Positions 17,741 to 26,278 of a stretch of 48,656 bases of DNA are shown here, piece by piece. Source of the DNA: an uncultured Methylococcaceae bacterium (GTDB lineage: Bacteria > Pseudomonadota > Gammaproteobacteria > Methylococcales > Methylococcaceae); assembly GCA_903859815.1 (NCBI GenBank), contig CAIOOA010000274.1:1-48656 (forward strand), written 5' to 3'. The translations under genes and the position numbers were made by a program. The notes below the pieces were generated by a model that was not told the origin of the DNA, searched no databases, and saw nothing but the letters and a program-made list of their open reading frames with translations. Position 1 is the stretch's first letter. Each line of letters begins with the position of its first letter.

Positions 17741-18529
17741 ATGTCGGAATTATTACAAAAGTTAAGCGCAAGAGCTTGGTTTATTGGTTCGCGGATCGAG
17801 TTACGGGAATTGTCGAAAGGCAGCACGGTAGCCTTGGGTCCACTGACCATGTTGATCGGTCATCACGGCTACAGTATGATTTTTCGCTTCGGGGTGGTGG
17901 TGATGTTTGGGCTGTCAGAAGCCGAAGAGAAAGAAATTATCGATGGCCTGAAAGATTCCGTACACAATCGTTACGACCGTCCCGAATGCGAGTCAGCCGT
18001 GATTTCCATCGACCCCAATGCGTCAGAACGGCTTGATTCTGATGGGCATATTACCTTACGCGAAGCTTCCGTCGGGCGCTTGCAGGTCGTTGCCCACGTA
18101 CTCGCCAAAAGCGGTGTGTTGTCATACTACGAAAACAGTGTGGCGGAGGTGTTTGACCGCATCGAACAATTGGCCGAACGTCTGTGTCGGGGTTTAAGCC
18201 CAGCGGGTGGGAAAAATGAAATACTCGGCGAAATTGGCAATGCGCTATTGATCCAAGCCCGTACTGTAGGCCGAGTGGAAATCACCGAGAAACCTGAAAT
18301 TGTCTGGGAGGAGGTGGAATTGGATCGCTTATATGAGCGCCTCGCCACTGAATACGAATTACGCGACCGTGATTTGGCATTGGCTAGGAAGCTGGATTTG
18401 ATTGCACGGACTGCCGAAACCTATCTGGATTTGGTCAACCATCGACAAGCCTTGCGAGTGGAATGGTATATCGTCATCCTGATTGTGGCGGAAATTGTGC
18501 TATCTCTTTGGCAGATTTTAATTCACTGA
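17741..18529 (+). CDS. RMD1/DUF155-family protein
   Basis: A 262-residue protein of the RMD1 (DUF155) family. Signature parts: an N-terminal alpha/beta region with FRFGVVVMFGLSEAEEKEII, a helical region with LAKSGVLSYYENSVAEVFDRIE, the block RLYERLATEYELRDRDLALARKLD, and a C-terminal membrane segment (VEWYIVILIVAEIVLSLWQI). In yeast, relatives sit in mitochondria; bacterial function is not established. The gene overlaps the end of hda by 7 bases tail-to-tail. Confidence 0.85.
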   Translation: MSELLQKLSARAWFIGSRIELRELSKGSTVALGPLTMLIGHHGYSMIFRFGVVVMFGLSEAEEKEIIDGLKDSVHNRYDRPECESAVISIDPNASERLDSDGHITLREASVGRLQVVAHVLAKSGVLSYYENSVAEVFDRIEQLAERLCRGLSPAGGKNEILGEIGNALLIQARTVGRVEITEKPEIVWEEVELDRLYERLATEYELRDRDLALARKLDLIARTAETYLDLVNHRQALRVEWYIVILIVAEIVLSLWQILIH

Positions 18530-19221
18530 TTCTCTGTCAAATAACGTTTTAGAAAGGGGATGGTCAATTTTCGTTTTGCCGCCAAAGTGGCCCTGTCCAA
18601 ATGTTCTAATAAGGCCATTAAACCCGGCAAGTCGCGTCGGTAATTAGTCAACAAGAATCGACCAACCGCCGCTGGCAAATCCAAGCCCAACAATTTTGCG
18701 CGTAAAGACAGCGCGGCCAGTTTGTCCGCATCGGAAAAGTCGCGCAAGCACAAGGTCAAGCCCCAGCTAAACCGTGTCTTGAGGTCGGGTAGGATCACCG
18801 GCAACTCCACCGGAGGTGTTCTTGAGGAAATGATGAAGCCATTCCCTTTGTCACGCAAGCGGTTGAACAGGTCAAATAGTGCCTGCTCCCAAGCCTGATC
18901 CCCTGCAACTGCCTCAAGATCGTCGAGGCAAACCAAGTCTAGCTCTTCAAGCCCTTCCAACACTTCACCGCCGAATGATTGCAAACCTTGCAACGGGATA
19001 TATGAGACTGTAAGTCCGGCTCGATGCGCCTCCCGGCAACAGGCATGAAGCAAGTGAGTTTTACCTAAACCCGGAGAACCCCAAAGATAGATAAAATGTT
19101 CGCCTTTGCCCATGGCGGCTTGCCGCAGATGGACAACCGCTTCAGCATTCCCCCCGGCATGGAATTCGTCAAAATCATGTTCGGGGTTAAAGGCAAGCGG
19201 AAGGGGGATTTGCCGGATCAC
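18523..19221 (-). CDS. hda: DnaA regulatory inactivator Hda
   Basis: A 232-residue DnaA-like AAA+ protein lacking the DnaA DNA-binding domain. The N-terminal clamp-binding peptide is IRQIPLPLAF; Walker A is LWGSPGLGKTHLLHACC; Walker B is LVCLDDLEAVAG; sensor region IISSRTPPVELP and the arginine-finger/lid block KLAALSLRAKLLGLDLP follow. With the beta clamp, Hda stimulates ATP hydrolysis by DnaA after initiation. It begins directly after the DUF2069 stop, in the wrbA-DUF2069-hda operon seen in many gammaproteobacteria. Confidence 0.93.
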   Translation of the reverse strand: MIRQIPLPLAFNPEHDFDEFHAGGNAEAVVHLRQAAMGKGEHFIYLWGSPGLGKTHLLHACCREAHRAGLTVSYIPLQGLQSFGGEVLEGLEELDLVCLDDLEAVAGDQAWEQALFDLFNRLRDKGNGFIISSRTPPVELPVILPDLKTRFSWGLTLCLRDFSDADKLAALSLRAKLLGLDLPAAVGRFLLTNYRRDLPGLMALLEHLDRATLAAKRKLTIPFLKRYLTENQ

Positions 19222-20243
<1,022 letters not shown>

Positions 20244-20349
20244 TTACCGCTTTTGCAGTGCATGTGGGGACATGGTGGAAATTTGTTGGTTGGTGACAAT
20301 TTGGCACATTGTGTTAAACTTTGGAATAAGATATTTAAGAGTTCCCCCC

Positions 20350-20673
20350 ATGCCTACCTCATCACTGGAACGCGGTCGAATTACTGCCCGTGTCCCCATT
20401 CATGTACAAGAGACATTGGAAACCGCCGCGTCGCTTGTTGGCTCTACGGTTAACCAATTCGTCGTGCAAGCAGCTTTGCGCGAAGCTGAGCGCATTATCG
20501 AACAAGAGCGCGTCATTCGGCTCAGTGCCGACGATGCACGGTATTTCTTAGTTGCACTTGACAACCCACTGCCGCCCAACGACCAGTTGATGTCGGCCCT
20601 TCAAGATTACGCAGCAATCCGCAATGATCAGACTGGAAGCCTTGACTGGGCACCACGACCGAAGCGGGTTTGA
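20350..20673 (+). CDS. DUF1778 (TacA-like) antitoxin
   Basis: A 107-residue antitoxin. The N-terminal ribbon-helix-helix part (RITARVPIHVQETLETAASLVGSTVNQFVVQAALREAERI) is the DNA-binding domain; the C-terminal tail (LSADDARYFLVALDNPLPPN) is the toxin-neutralising segment typical of the TacA family. It pairs with the acetyltransferase toxin that begins inside its last 50 bases in another frame. Start chosen at MPTSSLERG; the frame extends upstream to 20152, but that part overlaps wrbA and looks non-coding. Autorepression of the pair is the family rule. Confidence 0.9.
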   Translation: MPTSSLERGRITARVPIHVQETLETAASLVGSTVNQFVVQAALREAERIIEQERVIRLSADDARYFLVALDNPLPPNDQLMSALQDYAAIRNDQTGSLDWAPRPKRV

Positions 20674-21187
20674 CTGCGGTGTGGATGCCCTTGACGCTTG
20701 GTTGAAGCGAACGGCTTTGCAACATCAGGGCATGGGTATCTCGCGCACATTTGTCGCTGTTCCAGAAGACGATGCCAGCGCCTTGAATTTCCAGCATGAC
20801 GGTTACGCGGATGTCCACGCCGACAGCATCCTTGGCTTTTACGCCTTGGCTTCTGCCTTTGTACTGATTGAGGAATTGCCGCCTGAATTTGGCAAACGTT
20901 ATCCGCGTCAGATACCAGTCACCCGGCTTGGCCGGCTTGCCATTCGAATCGACATGCAAGGACAAGGACTTGGACGCCTACTTCTCGCTGATGCGGTGAA
21001 TCGGGCGCGAACAGCCGCCCAGGTTGTCGGAAGCGCAGGCGTATTCGTCGATGCAAAAGACGAGAAGGCCGCCCAGTTTTATCAGCATTATGGCTTTAAA
21101 CCCTGTTCGGCACTAGCTAGCCCTCAAACTTTATCTTCCGCTGTGGTAGAGGACACGCCTTATGGTTTCAATTATCGACGCAAATAA
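20624..21187 (+). CDS. GNAT acetyltransferase toxin (TacT-like)
   Basis: A 187-residue GNAT-fold toxin. Signature blocks: FDCGVDALDAWLKRTALQHQ at the start, DSILGFYALAS, PVTRLGRLAIRIDMQGQGLGRLLLADAVNRA (the acetyl-CoA loop is QGQGLG), and AAQFYQHYGFKP near the end. TacT-type toxins acetylate the amino group of charged tRNAs and block translation. It overlaps the antitoxin by 50 bases and the DGR target gene by 26 bases, so the three reading frames run together and may be co-translated. Confidence 0.9.
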   Translation: MIRLEALTGHHDRSGFDCGVDALDAWLKRTALQHQGMGISRTFVAVPEDDASALNFQHDGYADVHADSILGFYALASAFVLIEELPPEFGKRYPRQIPVTRLGRLAIRIDMQGQGLGRLLLADAVNRARTAAQVVGSAGVFVDAKDEKAAQFYQHYGFKPCSALASPQTLSSAVVEDTPYGFNYRRK

Positions 21188-24100
21188 TACGGTGAGTGGT
21201 GAAATTCACTTGCAGCAATTCCGAATTTTTCTGGCCTCACCCGGCGATGTGCTGTTGGAACGCACACTGGCCCGTGAAACCATCGTCCAAATCAATGGCG
21301 AGCGGCAGTTTCGCGGTCGTATTGCATTAGAAACCATCGCTTGGGACCAACCCGGTGCGAGTGTGGCGATGGAAGCCGCGATGACCCCTCAGCAAGCCAT
21401 TGCACTAGGCTTGCCCAAACCAGAAGACTGTGATTTGGTCGTCGTCATTTTGTGGTCACGCATGGGTACGCCGCTTCCCGCCGAATTTGAATTAAAACAG
21501 GATGGAACAGCTTATTTGTCCGGCACCGAATGGGAATTCTTGAATGCTTTGAAAGGATATAAAACCAACAACCAACCCAAGAATATTTGGGTATTCCGAC
21601 GCATGGAAGAACCCAAATTCGCCGTCAACGATCCAAATCGCAACAGCATTATTGAGCAGTGGGAAAAACTGCAACAATTCCTCTCCAGTTTTACCAATCC
21701 TGACACCTCACTCAATGGTGGGATCAATCCCTATCAAACACCGAGCGATTTCGGCCAACTGTTCGAGCGTTTCCTGCGTGACCGTTTGGTCAAGCTGCTG
21801 GAAACCTTGCCTCCGCCCAACCATGCAACCGATTCCATCAATGCCCCGGCAAAACCCATCTGGACCGAATCGCCCTATCCGGGTTTGGAGGCGTTCACCC
21901 CGGAACAAGCCCCGATTTATTTTGGCCGTGGGCGCGAAGTCGATCAATTGCTGAGCCAGTTTGCCGACACTAAGCTTCGGTTTGTCGCCGTCGTCGGCGT
22001 GTCGGGTTCCGGCAAGTCGTCACTGGTCAAGGCGGGTTTGCTGCCGCGTTTACGCACCGGCATGATTGACAACGCCCCGTGGATAGACCTGATCTTCAAA
22101 CCCGGCGAGCGCGGGAACAACCCTTTCCTCGCCTTGGCCTTTGTCCTCAATACCGAACTAAAACTTTCCGGGCAAACCGAAACCGAACTGGCCCGGTCTT
22201 TACAAGCCGACTGGCCGCTTGCGCAAAGCAATGTGGTTGAATTAACACCTTCCCCCCACGGGGGAAGGCCGGGATGGGGGCGATCAAAAGGAGGTGAACC
22301 CACTGATTTTACGCGCCCCCACCCTAACCCTCCCCCGTGGGGGGAGGGGACTGGCTCGCTTAATTCAACAGCATTGCCGATGGGGCAGGGGACTCTCACG
22401 CCTAATCCAACAGTATCGCTTGCGCAAAGCCACCTGAACACTGTACTGGCAAAATATCCGCATGCTAAAGAGTTACTCTTGGTCATCGACCAATTTGAGG
22501 AACTGTTCACCCAATGCCAGCCTAGTGAAACGGCTGATTTCCTCAAGCTGTTGGAACATCTAGTGTCGCTGCCAAACATCCGTGCCGTGGTGACCTTACG
22601 CGCCGATTTTTATGCCACCGCCATCGCGCAACCCATCTTAGCCAATTTATTGCGGCAAGATCGCGGCACGTTCCCGCTGGATTTGCCGGGGACTGGCGCG
22701 ATTCATCAAATGATTACTCGTCCTGCCGAGGCGGCGGGAGTGGAACTTGAAGACGGTTTGGCCAGCAAGCTACTGGACGAAGCCGGACGCGGACCCGGCG
22801 CAATGGCGCTGATCGCCTATACCTTAAATCAGTTGTACGAGCAGGAACAGCATTCACGCCATTTGACGATAGCCGCTTATGAAAGATTGGGCGGCGTGAA
22901 CGGGGCCATCCAACAACGGGCCAACACCGCTTTGGCTGGATTGGAAAAGCGACTGGATTTAAACACCGCATTACCCAAACTATTCGCGCATTTGGTCGAA
23001 GTCAATGAGCAGGAAGTCGCCACCCGTCGCCGCGCCTTGCAAAAAGACCTCAGCGCAGACTTGAACCCGTTAACCGCTGCCTTGATTGATGCGCGGCTGC
23101 TGGTTTCTGGCGTTGGCGAACAAAACCAAGCCACGTTGGAAGTCTCCCATGAAACTGTGCTGAGTGGTTGGGATCGTTTGCGGACTTGGATTTTGGACTT
23201 TGCCAAATCTTTAAGGTCTCGGCGGGATTTGGAGCAGGTCGCCACAGAATGGAGCAAGGCCGGTCAGCCGAAAGCGGGCTTGCGCACTGGGAATTTGCTC
23301 AAGGGTTATTTGACGGCGGCGGAACCCCGCTCGGCAACCGCCAATGCCTACCTGAAAGCCTGTCAAACCCAACAGCGCCGGATGCATTGGGTTTATGCGG
23401 TCTCGGGCGTTGGTCTGCTGCTGTTGATTGGGGTTTATGCGCATGTTAGCCGCTCCGCCTATCCGCCCGCGCTGGCAACCAAGGCGCTATTCGTGCAATT
23501 GCACCTGTGGCCGTTGGATGAACCGAAGATGGTCGAAATGCCTGCGGGTTCATTTCAAATGGGCGATCTGAGCGGAGAGGGGCAAGAGGATGAGAAACCG
23601 GTGCATACCGTTGTGTTTGCCAAACCTTTCTACATGGGCCAGTTTGAAGTCAGTTTTGACGAGTATGATTTGTTTGCCGCCGCCACCGGACGCGAACGGC
23701 CCAATGACCAAGGCTGGGGGCGCGGCAATCGTCCGGTCATCAATATCAGTTGGGACGATGCCGTGGCCTACACGCAATGGCTGTCCAAGCGCACCGGCTT
23801 GCATTACCGGCTGCCATCGGAAGCGGAATGGGAATATGCCACCCGTGCCGACACGACCACATCCCGATTTTGGAAGGAAAGTCCGCAAGCCCAAGATGAT
23901 GCGGCCTGTACCTATGCCAACGTGTTCGATCAGAACAACGAGGCTAGGATTAAATCCACGTATGGCGGCATCACTTGGGAGCCGTTCAAATGTTCGGATG
24001 ATTTTCCGTTCACCGCCCCGGCGGATGCCTTTCAACCCAACCCTTGGAGGCTGTACAATACCTTGGGCAATGTTTGGGAATGGACTCAAGACTGTTATAC

Positions 24101-24293
24101 CAAAAACTATGACGGTACGCCTGTGGATGGGGCTGCGAGGGAGTCAATTAAGCAAGATAGATGCCAATTACGGGTGTTGCGCGGTGGCTCGTGGAACCTC
24201 GGAACTCTGTACGTGCGTTCCGCTTCCCGCCTCAGGAGCACTACTGATGACCGCAACAGCGATATCGGCTTCCGTCTCGCCAGGACGTTTTAG
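21162..24293 (+). CDS. DGR target: DUF4062 - STAND-type ATPase - membrane segment - FGE/lectin domain
   Basis: A 1043-residue receptor-like protein. Order: DUF4062 domain (about 16-160; FRIFLASPGDVLLERTLA), a linker, PYPGLEAFTPEQAPIYFGR leading to a STAND-type P-loop ATPase (Walker A GVSGSGKSS near 281; Walker B LLLVIDQFEELF near 438; helical lid to about 715), one membrane segment (about 744-762, preceded by KACQTQQRR), and a sulfatase-modifying-factor/FGE domain (790-1043; MPAGSFQMGD, LPSEAEWEYATRA, NTLGNVWEWTQDC, VLRGGSWN). Residues 1004-1041 are the variable repeat. Arg/Lys before the membrane segment suggest N-inside topology, so the variable lectin face would be periplasmic; that is inference. 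Residues 352-418 derive from an inserted repeat. DUF4062 and STAND parts resemble bacterial conflict or signalling proteins. The start overlaps the toxin gene by 26 bases. Confidence 0.9.
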   Translation: MVSIIDANNTVSGEIHLQQFRIFLASPGDVLLERTLARETIVQINGERQFRGRIALETIAWDQPGASVAMEAAMTPQQAIALGLPKPEDCDLVVVILWSRMGTPLPAEFELKQDGTAYLSGTEWEFLNALKGYKTNNQPKNIWVFRRMEEPKFAVNDPNRNSIIEQWEKLQQFLSSFTNPDTSLNGGINPYQTPSDFGQLFERFLRDRLVKLLETLPPPNHATDSINAPAKPIWTESPYPGLEAFTPEQAPIYFGRGREVDQLLSQFADTKLRFVAVVGVSGSGKSSLVKAGLLPRLRTGMIDNAPWIDLIFKPGERGNNPFLALAFVLNTELKLSGQTETELARSLQADWPLAQSNVVELTPSPHGGRPGWGRSKGGEPTDFTRPHPNPPPWGEGTGSLNSTALPMGQGTLTPNPTVSLAQSHLNTVLAKYPHAKELLLVIDQFEELFTQCQPSETADFLKLLEHLVSLPNIRAVVTLRADFYATAIAQPILANLLRQDRGTFPLDLPGTGAIHQMITRPAEAAGVELEDGLASKLLDEAGRGPGAMALIAYTLNQLYEQEQHSRHLTIAAYERLGGVNGAIQQRANTALAGLEKRLDLNTALPKLFAHLVEVNEQEVATRRRALQKDLSADLNPLTAALIDARLLVSGVGEQNQATLEVSHETVLSGWDRLRTWILDFAKSLRSRRDLEQVATEWSKAGQPKAGLRTGNLLKGYLTAAEPRSATANAYLKACQTQQRRMHWVYAVSGVGLLLLIGVYAHVSRSAYPPALATKALFVQLHLWPLDEPKMVEMPAGSFQMGDLSGEGQEDEKPVHTVVFAKPFYMGQFEVSFDEYDLFAAATGRERPNDQGWGRGNRPVINISWDDAVAYTQWLSKRTGLHYRLPSEAEWEYATRADTTTSRFWKESPQAQDDAACTYANVFDQNNEARIKSTYGGITWEPFKCSDDFPFTAPADAFQPNPWRLYNTLGNVWEWTQDCYTKNYDGTPVDGAARESIKQDRCQLRVLRGGSWNLGTLYVRSASRLRSTTDDRNSDIGFRLARTF
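22216..22430. repeat. In-frame insertion of an interspersed palindromic repeat in the ATPase
   Basis: The 14-bp sequence cgcttgcgcaaagc occurs at 22216-22229 and again at 22417-22430, exactly 201 bp (67 codons) apart in the same frame. Between them lie inverted repeats gttgaattaa (22236-22245) and ttaattcaac (22360-22369) enclosing GC-rich palindromic blocks that translate as SPHGGRPGWG and RPHPNPPPWGEG, the signature of a widespread interspersed repeat of proteobacteria. Removing one duplicate plus the insert restores a continuous protein ...WPLAQSHLNTVLAKYP.... The open frame is kept throughout. Confidence 0.8.
24171..24283 (+). repeat. DGR variable repeat (VR), 113 bp
   Basis: The C-terminal codons 1004-1041 of the target. 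It aligns without gaps to the template at 25809-25921. The 14 differences (24198, 24199, 24202, 24208, 24210, 24225, 24226, 24231, 24232, 24238, 24242, 24249, 24259, 24261) all fall where the template has A. The first 27 and last 22 bases are identical; the latter would be the initiation (IMH-type) end. Ten residues are changed (1013, 1014, 1016, 1017, 1022, 1024, 1026, 1030, 1033, 1034) and one change is silent (1027). Confidence 0.96.
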
Positions 24294-24332
24294 CTTTTTT
24301 CTTTTATCTTTTTCCCTTTTGCTTTTGGGGGT

Positions 24333-24351
24333 ATGGGGGCGTAGCCCCCAT
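24333..24351 (+). terminator. Hairpin downstream of VR
   Basis: Perfect 8-bp stem atgggggc / gcccccat around a GTA loop, about 50 bases after the VR. A short A/T tract then a T-run (24356-24364) follows, so it can act as an intrinsic terminator of the target gene. In phage DGRs a GC-rich hairpin at this place aids mutagenic homing, so it may serve that role instead. Confidence 0.55.
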
Positions 24352-24367
24352 TAAATTTTTTTTTAAC

Positions 24368-24715
24368 ATGGTTCAACATTCCTTACCTAAAGCTGTTCAA
24401 GATTGCCACAATTTAATGATTTGGCTTATTCCTTTATTGGATAACTTTCCGCGTAATCGGCGGTTTACTTTAGGCGAACGGCTAGAATCCAGGCTGCTTG
24501 AGATTTTGGAGTTATTGGTGGAGGCGGCCTTTGTAAAAAACAAGCGAGAACTATTGAAGCGGGCAAACTCGCGGTTGGCAGTCGTGCGACATCTATGGAG
24601 AATGGCTTATGAGTTACGCACCATCCCGGTCAATCGCTATGAGTATGGCGCAAAATTATTGGATGACTTGGGCAAACAAGTGGGTGGCTGGTTGAAAAGC
24701 ATTGAAATACCCTAA
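24368..24715 (+). CDS. avd: DGR accessory variability determinant (Avd)
   Basis: A 115-residue helical protein of the Avd / four-helix-bundle (S23-like) family. Recognisable blocks: WLIPLLDNFPRNRRFTLGER, LLEILELLVEAAFVKNKREL, LAVVRHLWRMAYELRTI, and YGAKLLDDLGKQVGGWLKS. Avd forms a positively charged pentameric barrel that binds the DGR reverse transcriptase and the template RNA and is needed for mutagenic cDNA synthesis. Placed 15 bases before the RT gene and 74 bases after the target gene. There is no strong ribosome site; the start at 24368 gives the usual family length. Confidence 0.93.
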   Translation: MVQHSLPKAVQDCHNLMIWLIPLLDNFPRNRRFTLGERLESRLLEILELLVEAAFVKNKRELLKRANSRLAVVRHLWRMAYELRTIPVNRYEYGAKLLDDLGKQVGGWLKSIEIP

Positions 24716-24730
24716 TCATAGTGTTAAGCA

Positions 24731-25795
24731 ATGAAACGTTTGGGGAGAATCTGGCCTGAAGTAACCAGTTTTAGTAATCTTCTAATAGCCTATCGCAAGG
24801 CGCGCAAGGGCAAACAATCAAAACCCTCGGTAGCGGAATTTAGTTACAATTTAGAAAACGAACTGCTTGGCTTGCAGCAAGAACTGATTGATTTCACTTA
24901 TAAACCCGGTTCATATCGGCTGTTTACCATATATGAGCGCAAAAAACGTCAGATTGCCGCTGCCCCGTTTCATGATCGGATTGTACACCATGCCCTATTG
25001 AATATCATCGAGCCTTTTGTTGATAGGCGCTTTATTTTCGATAGTTATGCTTGCCGCCAAGGAAAGGGGGTGCATGCTGCGGTCAACCGTTATCAGCAAT
25101 GGTCAAGAGAATATCCTTATGTTCTGAAGATGGATATTGAACAATATTTTCCTTCCATTGACCATACCTTATTGAAAGCAAAATTACGGCATTATCTTAA
25201 AGACAAATATGTACTCGATTTGATGGATAAGATTATCGATACAACACCCATGGAAATTGGCAGGGTAGATTTATGCTATTTTCCGGGGGATGATTTGCTG
25301 ACCCCCCTTGAACATAGGACAGGTCTGCCAATTGGCAATTTAACCAGTCAGTTTTTTGCCAATCTCTATCTTGACGCTGTGGATCATTTCATTCAAAAAG
25401 AACTCAAGGTAAGTGGTTATCTAAGATATGTCGATGATTTAGTGGTAATGGGCGGAGACAAAGAAAAGTTGCACACCATTAGAGAAAACATTCGGGAAAG
25501 GCTCGCGAAAGATCGATTGCGCTTGCATCCGCGCAAGGCACATATTTATCATACGGCCCATGGCATAGATTTGTTCGGCTATCAGATATTCCCATTCAAG
25601 CGAAAACTGCGCAACGATAACGGTCATGCATTTCACCGGCGGCTGCGCAAAATGGCTAGGCTATATCATGAGGGTAGGTTGGATTTCGACGAGATTCACC
25701 CACGAGTGAGAAGTTGGATTGGACATGCTGTACACGGTGAGACCGAAGGTTTGCGAAAGAAACTATTCGGTTCTATAATCTTCCGTCGAGGGTGA
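24731..25795 (+). CDS. DGR reverse transcriptase
   Basis: A 354-residue reverse transcriptase. Visible RT motifs: RKKRQIAAAPFHDRIVHHAL (motif 1-2), RRFIFDSYACRQGKGVHAA, VLKMDIEQYFPSIDH (motif A with catalytic Asp), LPIGNLTSQFFANLYLDAVD (motif B; the IGxxxSQ form is characteristic of DGR RTs rather than QG of retrons or group II introns), YLRYVDDLVVMG (motif C, YVDD), and HPRKAHIYHTAHGIDLFGYQ (motif D/E). Error-prone at template adenines by family knowledge, with Avd. The template repeat begins 14 bases after its stop. Confidence 0.96.
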   Translation: MKRLGRIWPEVTSFSNLLIAYRKARKGKQSKPSVAEFSYNLENELLGLQQELIDFTYKPGSYRLFTIYERKKRQIAAAPFHDRIVHHALLNIIEPFVDRRFIFDSYACRQGKGVHAAVNRYQQWSREYPYVLKMDIEQYFPSIDHTLLKAKLRHYLKDKYVLDLMDKIIDTTPMEIGRVDLCYFPGDDLLTPLEHRTGLPIGNLTSQFFANLYLDAVDHFIQKELKVSGYLRYVDDLVVMGGDKEKLHTIRENIRERLAKDRLRLHPRKAHIYHTAHGIDLFGYQIFPFKRKLRNDNGHAFHRRLRKMARLYHEGRLDFDEIHPRVRSWIGHAVHGETEGLRKKLFGSIIFRRG

Positions 25796-25808
25796 TGCCG
25801 GGCATTGC

Positions 25809-25921
25809 CGGGTGTTGCGCGGTGGCTCGTGGAACAACGAAACTCAGAACGTGCGTTCCGCTAACCGCAACAGGAACACAACTGATAACCGCAACAACAA
25901 TATCGGCTTCCGTCTCGCCAG
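25809..25921 (+). repeat. DGR template repeat (TR), 113 bp
   Basis: Invariant template of the VR at 24171-24283 (offset 1638). It has 31 adenines; 14 are changed in the VR, and none of the 82 non-adenine positions is. If read in the VR frame it carries many AAC/AAT codons (NN, N.N, RNNN), the usual design since mutating AAY reaches many amino acids without making stop codons. A small stem tcaagg / ccttga (25937-25954) follows. Confidence 0.96.
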
Positions 25922-25996
25922 TCCGCCCGTTTGCTGTCAAGGTTTTGTCCTTGATCGTTACCAGAATTCTAGTTGCCCAAGGGCGCTAGAAGTGTG

Positions 25997-26278
25997 TTAG
26001 CGGGTGTCCATGGCATCGCCTTCAGGCACGTCAGGCCGATAATGCCGAATAGTTTCCGCAGGGCAGCAGTGAAACGGAATCTGTAGCAAATGCGAAAATT
26101 CCGTTTCAGTTTCAGACGCCAACGCTACCAAGTCTCCTTTGATGCCATTTAAGCCGGTTTCCACCGCACTTAACCGGTCTTCTTTGATTTCGCGCAGTTC
26201 GTTCTCTATTCGGTCTTGTCCTGTTCGCAAGGCTATTAGATGCTCTAACACTAAGTTTTCTAGGTTGTCTGCATTCAT
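25997..26278 (-). CDS. Small coiled-coil protein, partner of ParD-like antitoxin
   Basis: A 93-residue protein of unknown family. The first 60 residues are charged and heptad-like (LENLVLEHLIALRTGQDRIE, then ELREIKEDRLSAVETGLNGI), so a coiled coil is likely. The tail (FHCCPAETIRHYRPDVPEGD) is not helical. Its start overlaps the ParD-like gene by 4 bases (ATGA), exactly where a ParE toxin would be expected, but it has none of the ParE fold signature. It could be an unusual partner or simply a neighbour. No toxin activity is shown by the sequence. Confidence 0.6.
   Translation of the reverse strand: MNADNLENLVLEHLIALRTGQDRIENELREIKEDRLSAVETGLNGIKGDLVALASETETEFSHLLQIPFHCCPAETIRHYRPDVPEGDAMDTR

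Larger units (their letters stand above)
24171..25921 (+). mobile_element. Diversity-generating retroelement (VR - avd - RT - TR)
   Basis: All DGR parts are present in one orientation: variable repeat in the target, a 3' hairpin, avd, reverse transcriptase and template repeat. The template lies just downstream of the RT stop rather than between avd and RT as in the Bordetella phage element; this order is known in other DGRs. No phage structural genes are nearby, so this is a chromosomal DGR. Confidence 0.95.

Noticed and set aside
24731-25795. Reverse transcriptase as group II intron or retron
   Set aside because: No maturase or HNH domain and no intron RNA structure; the IGxxxSQ motif, avd and a TR/VR pair identify a DGR.
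25792-26000. Open frames across the template repeat as a gene
   Set aside because: They arise from the template repeat, which mirrors the target's coding sequence; no ribosome site and no family.
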